From Mesorhizobium sp. dw_380 (GTDB lineage: Bacteria > Pseudomonadota > Alphaproteobacteria > Rhizobiales > Rhizobiaceae): a DNA stretch of 38,581 bases. Of the stretch, positions 16,296 to 23,817 are shown one piece after another. Where the stretch lies: contig NZ_JAFFIW010000050.1 in assembly GCF_018588885.1 (NCBI RefSeq), positions 1 through 38,581 of the forward strand, in the 5' to 3' direction. Within the stretch, counting starts at the first letter, position 1. Each line of letters opens with the position of its first letter. The position numbers were made by a program, and so were the translations under genes. The notes under the pieces are model-generated. The model did no database searches. It had not been told where the DNA came from and worked only from the letters and a program-made list of their open reading frames with translations.

Positions 16296-16664
16296 TCAGA
16301 CACGGGCCATGCAGACCGCGGTCTGGCCGGAGCCGATGAAGCCGAGCTGGCCGGCGGCACCTTTCGACAGGTCGAGCACGCGGCCCCTGACGAACGGGCC
16401 CCGATCGTTGATGCGCACGACGACGCTGCGGCCGTTGTTCTTGTTGGTGACAAGCAGCTTGGTGCCGAAAGGCAGCGTGCGGTGGGCGGCGGTCAAGGCC
16501 GAAGGGTTCATGCGTTCGCCCGAAGCGGTGCGCGAGTGCAGTGCGTACCAGGAGGCGCGGCCACACTGGCCGGCGGCGGCGGTTGCGGAGGTGGCGGAGG
16601 CGCCGACCATCAGGCCAGCCGCGATCGTTACCGCGACAAGCGCGGTCTGGTTTAAACTCTTCAT
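16296..16664 (-). CDS. RlpA-type double-psi beta-barrel (septal ring lytic transglycosylase-like) protein
   Basis: This 122-aa exported protein has a signal peptide (MKSLNQTALVAVTIAAGLMVGASATSATA) and one double-psi beta-barrel domain. The core motifs are CGRASWYALHSRTASGERM, TAAHRTLPFGT and VVVRINDRGPFVRGRVLDLS. The His and Asp positions required for RlpA activity are present in TAAHR and INDRGP. It lacks the lipobox and the SPOR domain of full RlpA, so it is a minimal periplasmic form. Two terminal cysteines (C34 and VCMARV) may pair. Monocistronic. Confidence 0.88.
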   Translation of the reverse strand: MKSLNQTALVAVTIAAGLMVGASATSATAAAGQCGRASWYALHSRTASGERMNPSALTAAHRTLPFGTKLLVTNKNNGRSVVVRINDRGPFVRGRVLDLSKGAAGQLGFIGSGQTAVCMARV

Positions 16665-16974
16665 ATTTGGGGGATGGCTCCGTTTTTGACAGACCCAAGC
16701 GGTTAAGTGCGGAATAAGGCAGGAAATGCGGCAGTGATCTGGCGGTTCCGTGGCGAGATCACACGTTTGGAGTCAAGAGGTAACAGTCTGTCATGGATTT
16801 TCCGGTGATCCAGGATCAGTCATCCGATGATCTTCCGACTGGCATGTGAGATCCGTTTGACAAGATCCGGGATTAACCTCCAAGTAGAAATCGCGAGGAT
16901 TTAGCCACTTCCTTTGGCTCTTTCATCAACGCCACGGCACCGCAATCGATCGACTGGGAAAGTGAGATCCGTCA
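16665..16974. other. 310-base intergenic region between rlpA-like gene and the 58-aa gene
   Basis: It must hold divergent promoters for both genes. An 11-base direct repeat GTGAGATCCGT occurs at 16846-16856 and 16962-16972, the first followed immediately by TTGACA at 16857. I could not pair this -35-like sequence with a convincing -10 at 17 bases. No ORF or strong hairpin was seen. Confidence 0.4.
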
Positions 16975-17151
16975 ATGAGACTGACCAAAAATCTGCTGGC
17001 CTTGATTGTGCTGGCTCTCGGGGCGCTGTGGTCGCTGCAAGGCATCGGCGCGATCGGCGGCAGCTTCATGACCGGCCAGTCGCAATGGCTCTATATCGGC
17101 CTCGCCACCATGCTGGTCGGCCTGGCCGGGCTGGTCTGGGCAAACCGGTAG
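16975..17151 (+). CDS. Small two-helix membrane protein (58 aa)
   Basis: An ATG at 16975 opens a 58-codon frame starting MRLTKNLLALIVLALGALW and ending VGLAGLVWANR before TAG 17149. Two hydrophobic helices (residues 7-27 and 38-56) flank a short loop with MTGQSQW, giving a hairpin in the inner membrane. A GTGAGA purine-rich sequence about nine bases upstream may be the ribosome-binding site. No homologous family is recognised. The regular codon choice (CTG, GGC, GTC) and membrane topology argue that it is real rather than a chance ORF. Confidence 0.6.
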   Translation: MRLTKNLLALIVLALGALWSLQGIGAIGGSFMTGQSQWLYIGLATMLVGLAGLVWANR

Positions 17152-17191
17152 GGGGTGAGGCCACGGTAGACTGCGTTGCAGAACGAGCGTG

Positions 17192-17213
17192 GGCGCCCCC
17201 CTCTGTCCTGCCG
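17192..17213. repeat. Solo half arm of repeat family A
   Basis: GGCGCCCCCCTCTGTCCTGC matches the left arm of the family A palindrome (5716, 30136), but no inverted partner follows. The sequence changes to unrelated DNA before the ssuB stop. It is probably a decayed or truncated copy at the 3' end of the sulfonate operon. Confidence 0.6.
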
Positions 17214-17244
17214 ACGTCTTGAGGTTCGCGTTTGCGCTGATCGG

Positions 17245-18042
17245 CTAACCGAACAACCGGTCCAGGATCGTGCCTTCGAGGCGGGCGAGCTCGGCGGAAC
17301 CGCGCCGGCGCGGCCGGGCCACCGGTACGTCGAGGTCGAGCGCGATCCTGCCGCCGCTGATCACCACGACCCGGTCGGCGAGCGCAACCGCTTCGGCGAC
17401 ATCATGCGTGACCAGCACGGCGGTGAACTTCTGGGCCAGCCAGATGCGCTCCAGCAATTGCTGCATCTCGATGCGGGTCAGCGCGTCGAGTGCGCCCAGC
17501 GGCTCGTCGAGCGCCAGGATCTGAGGGTGGCCGACCAAGGCGCGGGCCAGCGCCACGCGCTGCTTCTGGCCGCCGGACAGCACCGAGGGCCATTCGTCGG
17601 CGCGATCGGCGAGGCCAACCTCGCCAAGAATGTCGAGCGCGCGCCGCCTTGCGTCAGTGCCGGCGGCGATGCCGGTCAGCCCGACTTCGACATTTTTCAC
17701 CACGCTGGCCCAAGGCAGCAAGCGCGGCTCCTGGAACATGAAGCGCGTGCGGCTGTGACCCTCTTCCTCGGCTCCCAGCGTCAGTGATCCGGTCGTCGGC
17801 CGGTCCAGCCCGGCCAGCAGCCGCAGCAGCGTGCTCTTGCCGCAGCCGCTCTTGCCGATGACGGCAACGAATTGCCCGGCCGGCACGTCAAGGTCGATGC
17901 CGTCGAGCACGGTCTTGTCGCCGAAGCGTTTTTCCACACCCTTGAAGGCGAAGGCGCGCCGTCCTTCGACCGATATCGCCGGTCGCGCCGGCGCCGGCGC
18001 GGCGACGAAGGAACGGACGGAGGTCAGGCTGGCGGCTGGCAT
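17245..18042 (-). CDS. ssuB: Aliphatic sulfonate ABC transporter ATPase
   Basis: This 265-aa ATPase should power sulfonate import. Walker A is GKSGCGKST, the Q-loop MFQEPRLLPW is the form common in SsuB/TauB/NrtD proteins, the signature is LSGGQKQRVALARAL, and Walker B is ILALDEPLGALD followed by VTHDVAEA. The start at MPAASLT (18042) follows the ssuC stop by ten bases; the longer frame would overlap ssuC extensively. It is the last gene of the minus-strand ssuA-ssuD-ssuC-ssuB series. Confidence 0.91.
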   Translation of the reverse strand: MPAASLTSVRSFVAAPAPARPAISVEGRRAFAFKGVEKRFGDKTVLDGIDLDVPAGQFVAVIGKSGCGKSTLLRLLAGLDRPTTGSLTLGAEEEGHSRTRFMFQEPRLLPWASVVKNVEVGLTGIAAGTDARRRALDILGEVGLADRADEWPSVLSGGQKQRVALARALVGHPQILALDEPLGALDALTRIEMQQLLERIWLAQKFTAVLVTHDVAEAVALADRVVVISGGRIALDLDVPVARPRRRGSAELARLEGTILDRLFG

Positions 18043-18052
18043 CGAAAACTCA

Positions 18053-18826
18053 TCAGTTCTGGAAGGCGGGATGCCAACCGAGCGACAGACGCTCGAGCAG
18101 GCGGGCGAGACTGTCGGCGAGCTTGCCGAGCAGCGCATAGATCAGGATCGACAGCACGACGACATCGATCAGCAGGAATTCACGCGCCTGCATGGCCATG
18201 TAGCCGAGGCCGGAACTGGCCGAGATGGTTTCGGCAACGATCAACGTCAGCCACATGATGCCCAAGGCATAGCGCAGGCCGACGAAGATCGCCGGCAGCG
18301 CGCCGGGCAGGATGACGCGGAAGAACAGCGCGCGCCGGTCCATGCCGTAGACGCGGCCCATCTCGACCAGATGCGGGTCGACGCTCTGAATGCCGAGCAG
18401 CGTGTTGACGTAGATCGGAAAGAACACGCCAAGCGCCACCAGGAACAGTTTTGCTTCCTCGTCGATGCCGAACCACAGGATGACGAGCGGGATCAGCGCC
18501 AGATGCGGAATGTTGCGGATCATCTGCAGCGTGGTGTCGGTCAGGCCGCGGCTGAGCCGCGACAGCCCGTTGGCGAGGCCGAGCGCGAAGCCGATCGCGC
18601 CGCCTATCGCAAAGCCGGCAAGCGCGCGCGCCGTGGAAACGCCGATGTTGCGGATCAGTTCACCCGAAAGCGTCAGCCGCCAGAAGGCCTCGGCAACGGC
18701 GCTTGGCGCCGGCAGCACATTGGCCGGCATGACACCCGCACGCGATGCAGCTTCCCAGCCGGCAATCACCAGGACCGGCAGCACCCAGCCGATGGCGTTT
18801 GCGTGGAGGCGCGCGGAAAAGCTCAT
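18053..18826 (-). CDS. ssuC: Aliphatic sulfonate ABC transporter permease
   Basis: This 257-aa inner-membrane permease has about six helices. The EAA loop that contacts the ATPase is at GRVYGMDRRALFFRVILPGALPAIFVGLR. RNIPHLALIPLVILWFGIDE and SASSGLGYMAMQAREFL are typical of SsuC/TauC proteins. Unlike the second permease at 22.1 kb, the C-terminus is intact through the last helix. The start overlaps the ssuD stop by four bases, so translation is coupled. Substrate assignment rests on linkage to ssuD. Confidence 0.91.
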   Translation of the reverse strand: MSFSARLHANAIGWVLPVLVIAGWEAASRAGVMPANVLPAPSAVAEAFWRLTLSGELIRNIGVSTARALAGFAIGGAIGFALGLANGLSRLSRGLTDTTLQMIRNIPHLALIPLVILWFGIDEEAKLFLVALGVFFPIYVNTLLGIQSVDPHLVEMGRVYGMDRRALFFRVILPGALPAIFVGLRYALGIMWLTLIVAETISASSGLGYMAMQAREFLLIDVVVLSILIYALLGKLADSLARLLERLSLGWHPAFQN

Positions 18827-19995
18827 GAGGAGGCCTGCAGGCGGGCGGCGCCATGGAAGCCGACCGAGAATTCATTGGCAATGTCCCGATGCGCCCGCTG
18901 CCGCCTGGTGCCGAGCCCGAGGCGCGGGAACAAAAGCTCGGCGACGCGGTAGGCTTCCTCGAGATGCGGGTAGCCGGAGCCGATGATGGTGTCGATGCCG
19001 ATCGCCTGGTATTCGCGGATGCGCTCGGTGATCTGCTCCGGCGTGCCGACCAGCGCCGTGCCGGCACCGCCGCGCACCAGGCCGACGCCGGCCCACAGGT
19101 TGGGCGAGACGACAAGCTTGTCGCGGCGGCCGCCATGCAGTTCGGCCATGCGGCGCTGGCCGACCGAGTCCATCTCCTTGAGGAAACGCGCCTGCGCAGT
19201 CTCGACCTGGGCGTCGGTGACATGGCTGATCAGCCGGTCGGCGGCGCGCCAGGCTTCATCCTCGGTCTCGCGAACGATGAAATGCAGCCGGATGCCGAAG
19301 CGCAGTTTTTTGCCGCGCAGTGCTGCTTTCGCGCGCGCCGAGGCAAGTTTTTCAGCGACTTGGCGCGGCGGCTCGCCCCAGGTCAGGTACATGTCGACGA
19401 GATCGGCGGCGAGATCCTGCCCGGCATCGGACGAGCCGCCGAAATAAAGCGGCGGCCGCTCTTGGCTCGGCAAAAGATCGAGGCGGCCATTCTCGACGCG
19501 GTAGTATTTGCCGTCGAAATTGACCCGCTCACCGGACACCAGGCTGCGCCAGATGGTCAGGAATTCATGCGCCTGGGCGTAGCGCTCGTCATGCGGCAGG
19601 AAGACGCCATCGCCGGCGAGCTCTGTCGGATTGCCGCCGACCACGACGTTGAGCAGCAGGCGGCCATTGCTCAGCCGGTCGAATGCCGCCGTCTGGCGCG
19701 CTGCGAAGGTCGGCAGCGTCACGCCGGGCCTGAGTGCCACCAGGAATTTGAGTTTTTCGGTGAGCGTCGCGAGGCCCGTCGCGGTGATCCAGGAATCCTC
19801 GCAATTCTGTCCGGTCGGCAGCAGCACGCCGGGAAAGCCGAGCCGGTCGACCGCCTGTGCGATCTCCTTGAAATAGCCGAACTCCGGCGGCCGCTGCTGC
19901 TGCTCGGAACCGAGATAGGAGCCGTCGCCATGCGTCGGGATGAACCAGAAGAAATCGAGTGGGTTGGCTGGCGTGGTCATGTCTGGCGCAGTCAC
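18823..19995 (-). CDS. ssuD: FMNH2-dependent alkanesulfonate monooxygenase
   Basis: This 390-aa luciferase-like enzyme cleaves C-S bonds of alkanesulfonates with O2 and reduced FMN, releasing sulfite and an aldehyde. FFWFIPTHGDGSYLG, GQNCEDSWITA, LLLNVVVGGNP, PLYFGGSSDAGQ and FGIRLHFIVRETEDEAW are characteristic; the RLH contains the Arg and His of the active site in E. coli SsuD. I prefer GTG 19995 as the start because AGGAGG lies seven bases before it; the ATG at 19980 is too far from it. No ssuE flavin reductase is present in the window, so FMNH2 must come from elsewhere. Confidence 0.93.
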   Translation of the reverse strand: MTAPDMTTPANPLDFFWFIPTHGDGSYLGSEQQQRPPEFGYFKEIAQAVDRLGFPGVLLPTGQNCEDSWITATGLATLTEKLKFLVALRPGVTLPTFAARQTAAFDRLSNGRLLLNVVVGGNPTELAGDGVFLPHDERYAQAHEFLTIWRSLVSGERVNFDGKYYRVENGRLDLLPSQERPPLYFGGSSDAGQDLAADLVDMYLTWGEPPRQVAEKLASARAKAALRGKKLRFGIRLHFIVRETEDEAWRAADRLISHVTDAQVETAQARFLKEMDSVGQRRMAELHGGRRDKLVVSPNLWAGVGLVRGGAGTALVGTPEQITERIREYQAIGIDTIIGSGYPHLEEAYRVAELLFPRLGLGTRRQRAHRDIANEFSVGFHGAARLQASS

Positions 19996-20064
19996 GGGCG
20001 GACCTCCTGGAGCTGCAAACGGCAACGGCGCCGGGCGTTCTCATCCGGCGTCGCGTGGCAAAAA

Positions 20065-21036
20065 TCAGTTGCCCGGCGCGGTCCACACCGCGTCGGAGAT
20101 CCGAACCGCCTTCGGGATCAGGCCGAGCTTGTAGAAGCGGTCGGCGGTCGCCTGCTGACCGGCGATGATCTCGTCGGTGATCGGAAAGATGCCGAATTTG
20201 GTGCGGTTGGCGGCGATGGTCTGCGCGTCGAGCGGCACCCCGGTCACCTCATGCAGCGCTTCGGCCACCTTGTCGCGATTCTGGCCCGCCCATTTCGCCG
20301 CCTCGCCGAGAGCGGCGATGGTCGTGGTGACGATTTCGGGATGCGCCTTGGCGAAATCCTTGTTGGCGAGGAAGTAGGTGTTGACCTTGAGCACCTCGCT
20401 GGAGCGGGCCAGCACGCGCGGCTGGTAACGCGTTTCGGCAATGGCGAAGAACGGATCCCAGACCGCCCACGCATCGATCTGGTCGCTGGCGAAGGCGGCG
20501 GCCGCATCGGCCGGGCTGAGATAGACCGGCGTGATCTGATCGAAGGGGACGCCGGCCTTTTCCAGCGCCGCGACGAGCAGATTATGCGCGCTGGTGCCCT
20601 TGCCGACGCCGACACGCTTGCCCTTGAGGTCGGCGACTGACTGGACCGGCGAGGCCGGCTTGACGAAGATCGCCTCGCCGTCGCCATTGGACGGCAGCGC
20701 TGCCGCATAGACGATGTTGGCGCCGGCCGATTGACCGAAGATCGGCGGCGCGTCGCCGGTCCAGCCGGCATCAATGGCGCCGACATTGAGCGCCTCGACC
20801 AGCGGCGGCCCGGCGGTGAACTCGACCCATTTCACCGCAACACCCTTGTCGCTGAGCGCCTTCTCGATCACCTGCTGCTGCCTGGCGATCACCGGCAGGC
20901 CGGTTTTCTGGTAGCCAATGCTGAACTGCTTCAGGTCCTGCGCGGCGGCGCCGAACGACAGGGCAACTGTCGCGGCCATAAGGCCGATGCCGAAAACGCG
21001 TCTTGTTGGATTGAAGCGCTTGGTCAGATTGAACAT
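20065..21036 (-). CDS. ssuA: Aliphatic sulfonate ABC transporter substrate-binding protein
   Basis: This 323-aa periplasmic binding protein has a signal peptide with a basic start, MFNLTKRFNPTRRVFGIGLM, ending GAAAQ. The SsuA-like fold is shown by FSIGYQKTGLPVIARQQ, GAIDAGWTGDAPPIFGQSAG, GKRVGVGKGTSAHNLL and DAWAVWDPFFAIAE. It is the first gene of the minus-strand ssu operon, 69 bases before ssuD. Its upstream region carries a 71-bp tandem duplication that copies the probable regulatory sequence. Confidence 0.92.
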   Translation of the reverse strand: MFNLTKRFNPTRRVFGIGLMAATVALSFGAAAQDLKQFSIGYQKTGLPVIARQQQVIEKALSDKGVAVKWVEFTAGPPLVEALNVGAIDAGWTGDAPPIFGQSAGANIVYAAALPSNGDGEAIFVKPASPVQSVADLKGKRVGVGKGTSAHNLLVAALEKAGVPFDQITPVYLSPADAAAAFASDQIDAWAVWDPFFAIAETRYQPRVLARSSEVLKVNTYFLANKDFAKAHPEIVTTTIAALGEAAKWAGQNRDKVAEALHEVTGVPLDAQTIAANRTKFGIFPITDEIIAGQQATADRFYKLGLIPKAVRISDAVWTAPGN

Positions 21037-21045
21037 GATCCCATT

Positions 21046-21187
21046 CCTTCAATGCTGATCGGCGCCGGGAAGGCTTCCCTGCCGTTGGATACGGGAGTGA
21101 GGCTAGGTAGTTCTATCCTTCAATGCTGATCGGCGCCGGGAAGGCTTCCCTGCCGTTGGATACGGGAGTGAGGCTAGGTAGTTCTAT
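21046..21187. repeat. 71-bp perfect tandem duplication upstream of ssuA
   Basis: Bases 21046-21116 and 21117-21187 are identical 71-base units, from CCTTCAATGCTGATCGG to TAGTTCTAT. The duplication begins ten bases upstream of the ssuA start, so it doubles the 5' leader and probably the promoter or operator. Perfect identity means it is recent, or an assembly artefact. Confidence 0.9.
21102..21187 (-). promoter_or_regulatory. Candidate ssuA control site, present twice
   Basis: GCTAGGTAGTTCTAT occurs at 21102-21116 and again at 21173-21187 because of the tandem duplication. On the minus strand it reads ATAGAACTACCTAGC and resembles ATAGAATTAGCTGAC upstream of tauA (24873-24892), matching at about 11 of 15 positions. 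A shared sulfur-regulon site or promoter element is inferred; there is no direct evidence of which regulator binds. Confidence 0.35.
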
Positions 21188-21257
21188 AAATTTAGTAGAG
21201 GAATGATTTTGCGAGTTGAACGGTCAGGACGGAATTGATTTCTGCGGCAACCCATCC

Positions 21258-21788
21258 CTTCGTCATCCTAGGGCGAAGCAAGGAGCGAAGCGACGCGGCG
21301 CAGACCCTAGGATCCATGCCGTGACATTGGTCGTAGAATGCGACGGATCAGAAATGGCGCTTGCACGCCCACTCACCCGGATTACGCTTCAACCATGACC
21401 GGCTACGTCTATATGACTGCAAGCCAGAAGCGCGGTACGATCTACATCGGCGTGACCAATGACCTCGGCCGTCGCGTACCCGAGCACAAGTCCGGTCAAG
21501 GCACAGGCTTCACCAGTCGCTACGGCGTGCAGCGCCTTGTCTGGTACGAGGAGTATTTCGACATCACCGATGCGATCCAACGTGAGAAGTCCCTGAAACG
21601 CTGGCCACGCCAATGGAAGATCGAGCTGATCGAGATGGCGAATCCCGAGTGGTTCGAGCTCTTTCGTGGAACTGGGTGGTAGGGGCTCAGTTTCTTTCAC
21701 CGCCGGAGCATAGCATCAACGTCACGGCATGGATCCTAGGGTCTGCGCCGCGTCGCTTCGCTCCTCGCTCCGCCCTAGGATGACGAAG
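21258..21788. mobile_element. GIY-YIG nuclease gene between 68-bp inverted repeats (putative element)
   Basis: The left arm 21258-21325 (CTTCGTCATCCTAGGGCGAA ... CCATGCCGTGAC) and right arm 21721-21788 (GTCACGGCATGGATCCTAGG ... GATGACGAAG) are inverted and match at 66 of 68 positions. Each arm carries its own CCTAGG...CCTAGG inverted core. The interior holds one intact gene, the GIY-YIG protein at 21395. The total length is 531 bp. Similar inverted arm pairs without the gene are at 25040-25282 and 35792-35978. There is no transposase or integrase, and no obvious target duplication at the borders. Confidence 0.7.
21395..21682 (+). CDS. Small GIY-YIG nuclease-domain protein
   Basis: This 95-aa protein consists almost wholly of a GIY-YIG domain of the UvrC-like/YhbQ type. 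The first strand is GYVYMTAS (Y4, Y6) and the second IYIGVTNDLGRRVPEHKSG (Y17, G19, R26/R27, H31). The acidic metal ligand is E64 in AIQREKSLKRWPRQWKIELIE, ending NPEWFEL. All core catalytic positions appear intact. The ATG at 21395 is chosen because upstream codons encode no domain sequence. It is the only gene between two 68-bp inverted repeats, suggesting it belongs to the repeat rather than to the flanking ssu and tau operons. Confidence 0.88.
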   Translation: MTGYVYMTASQKRGTIYIGVTNDLGRRVPEHKSGQGTGFTSRYGVQRLVWYEEYFDITDAIQREKSLKRWPRQWKIELIEMANPEWFELFRGTGW

Positions 21789-21845
21789 CTGCTAGGATCA
21801 GCGCGAAGAGACCGCTAGCGCTCTGCGTTCGTGCACAGCCGTCCC

Positions 21846-22028
21846 TCACTGCGACCAATACTGCCAGGCCCAGTAAAAACTCTCGTCGCGCGGCGGCAGG
21901 CGGTCACGCCCGGCTTGCAGATGGACCGGCGTCGGCGATAGCGGCCGGTCCTCTTGCGGCTTGTCCCTGGAAAGGCCAAGCAGCCAGGCGCCGAAATGGG
22001 CGAACAGCACGGCGGTGGAATGGGTCAT
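21846..22028 (-). CDS. Unknown 60-aa protein at the end of the tau operon
   Basis: The gene encodes 60 aa beginning MTHSTAVLFAHFGAWLLGL; AGGAG seven bases upstream favours the ATG at 22028 over the one at 22034. The N-terminal half could be a membrane-associated amphipathic helix. The rest is polar with Pro, Arg and Asp, and ends with an aromatic FYWAWQYW motif. It starts 25 bases after the intended end of the tauC-type permease on the same strand, so it is probably the fourth cistron of that operon. I do not recognise it. Confidence 0.6.
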   Translation of the reverse strand: MTHSTAVLFAHFGAWLLGLSRDKPQEDRPLSPTPVHLQAGRDRLPPRDESFYWAWQYWSQ

Positions 22029-22053
22029 CGTCATTCTCCTTTCCTTTCCCTTT

Positions 22054-22909
22054 TCATTCGCGTCCCGCCCACGGGACGAGCGCGCGCTCGATCCTGCGGA
22101 TGGTGAATTCGAGCACGAAGGCGATGGCCGCGATCACCAATATGCCCATGATCACCACGTCCGTGACCAGGAACTGGGCCGCGGATCATGAAACCAAGCC
22201 CGCGCGTGGCCGCCACCAGTTCGGCCGCGACCAATGTCGACCAGCCGGCGCCAAGCGCGATGCGCAGTCCGGTCAGGATGGCGGGCAGCGCACTGGGCAG
22301 GATGACGTGGCGGACCACTTGCGCGCGCGTGGCACCAAGCGAACGCGCCGCATCGATGCGCTCCTGCGAGACGCCGCGAACGCCGGACGCGGTCGACAAT
22401 GCCACCGGCGCCAGCATGGCTATGGTGATCACCAGGATCTTCGACGGCTCGCCGATACCGAACCAGATGATGACCAGCGGCAGATAGGCGAGCGGCGGGA
22501 TCGGCCGCAGGAATTCCAGCAGCGGATCGAAGATGCCGCGTCCGATGGTGCTGATGCCGATGGCGAGGCCCACCGGCACGGCGACGAGGATGGCGGCGAC
22601 AAGCGCCGCGAAGACGCGGCCGAGGCTGGCGACGACATGCTGCAGCAGCGTCGCGTCGACGAAGCCGTCGCGGGCGACCACGATGAATTTGTTCCACACG
22701 GCGACCGGCGAGGGCAGGAACACCGGTGACACCAGTTGCAGCCGGACCGACAGCGCCCAGGCCGCCAGCACCACCAGGATGGTGACGGCGCTGATCATGC
22801 GGGCGGAAATGCCTTTGCGTCTTGGGCTTGGCCGCGACCACGGCACCGACAGGCCCTCGGCTTCGTCGATCCCGGAACCGGGCCGTTCCGTATAGGAGGA
22901 AATGGTCAT
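22054..22909 (-). pseudogene. tauC: tauC-type sulfonate/taurine ABC permease with a frameshift
   Basis: From the ATG at 22909 the first ~240 residues encode a normal permease: VWNKFIVVARDGF, PLLEFLRPIPPLAYLPLVIIWFGIGE, the EAA loop SLGATRAQVVRHVILPSALPA and ATRGLGFMIR. Then the frame breaks at about 22180-22186, where CCGCGGCCCAG is read. One frame over, the expected end AAQFLVTDVVIMGILVIAA...RRIERALVPWAG continues to a stop at 22054. Loss of a CG dinucleotide from a CGCGCG run explains it. The unshifted frame instead adds an arginine/histidine-rich tail to about 22031 and loses the last membrane helix. Either a recent mutation or a sequencing error. Its start overlaps the tauB stop. Confidence 0.85.
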
Positions 22910-23697
22910 GCCGCTTCTCCTTCGAAGATCGCGTCGGTCAGTTCGCCGCGCGCCGCGGCGAAGGCCGGGTCGGCCTTGATCGTGCGGATGGCCTCGCCCG
23001 AGGCGTAGCGCCTGGAAAAGCCCGGTTCGAAGGTGCGCACCACGCGGCCTGGGCCCGGCGCCAGCACGACGATGCGGGTGGCAAGCACCAGCGCCTCCTC
23101 GATGCCGTGCGTGACCATCAGCACGCCGACATTGCTTGCCGTCCACAGGTCGAGCAGCGTTGTCTGCATGCGCTCGCGGGTCAGCGCGTCGAGCGCGCCG
23201 AGCGGCTCGTCGAGCAACAGGAACTGAGGTTCGGCGGCGAGCGCCCGGGCGAGGCCGACACGCTGGCGCATGCCGCCGGAAAGCTCCCAGATGCGCTTGT
23301 CGCCGGCATCGGTGAGTTTCACCAGCGCCAGAAGCTCGTCGGCGCGGCGCGCCCTCTCGGCCGGACCGACGCCGCGCAGCCTGAGCGCGAAGGCGACGTT
23401 CTCGCGCGCGGTCAGCCAGGGAAACAGGGCATCGTTCTGGAACACCACGGCCCGGTCCGAACCGGGCGCCGTGATCGGCCGGCCGTCGATCGTGGCGGCG
23501 CCGCGCGCCGGCGCGACCAGGCCGGCCGCGACATTGAGCAGCGAGGTCTTGCCGCAGCCGGAACGGCCGACAAGGACGACGAAATCATTCCTGGCAATTT
23601 CGATCGACACCCGCTCGACGGCGGGTGCCGGCTGGCCCTCATAGTGGATCGAGACGTTGTCCAGTACGAGATGGGGGTCGAGCACGAGATGCGGCAT
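22906..23697 (-). CDS. tauB: Taurine/sulfonate ABC transporter ATPase
   Basis: This 263-aa ATPase pairs with the permease downstream. Walker A is GRSGCGKTSLL, the Q-loop VFQNDALFPWLTA, the signature ELSGGMRQRVGLARALA, and Walker B FLLLDEPLGALDALTRE with THGIEEAL as H-loop. The C-terminal VLAPGPGRVVRTFEP segment is typical of TauB. The start at MPHLVLD (23697) has GAGG five bases upstream; the longer reading adds 26 unrelated residues. It ends by overlapping the permease start (ATGA). Confidence 0.9.
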   Translation of the reverse strand: MPHLVLDPHLVLDNVSIHYEGQPAPAVERVSIEIARNDFVVLVGRSGCGKTSLLNVAAGLVAPARGAATIDGRPITAPGSDRAVVFQNDALFPWLTARENVAFALRLRGVGPAERARRADELLALVKLTDAGDKRIWELSGGMRQRVGLARALAAEPQFLLLDEPLGALDALTRERMQTTLLDLWTASNVGVLMVTHGIEEALVLATRIVVLAPGPGRVVRTFEPGFSRRYASGEAIRTIKADPAFAAARGELTDAIFEGEAA

Positions 23698-23817
23698 GGC
23701 TGCCTCGCAGGAGGATCGTTTAAATCCGACTGCCCCGAAACCGCTCCTCGTCAGCGATCCCGGGGCAGACAGCACGCGGCGTCAGGGAAGAAGATCCGCG
23801 CGTGTCGGGTTAAGCGC

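Noticed and set aside
18853..20640. A 595-codon open frame on the plus strand opposite ssuD and ssuA
   Set aside because: It is antisense to two clearly recognisable genes, its translation has no family resemblance, and such long shadows are expected in GC-rich DNA with strong third-position bias.
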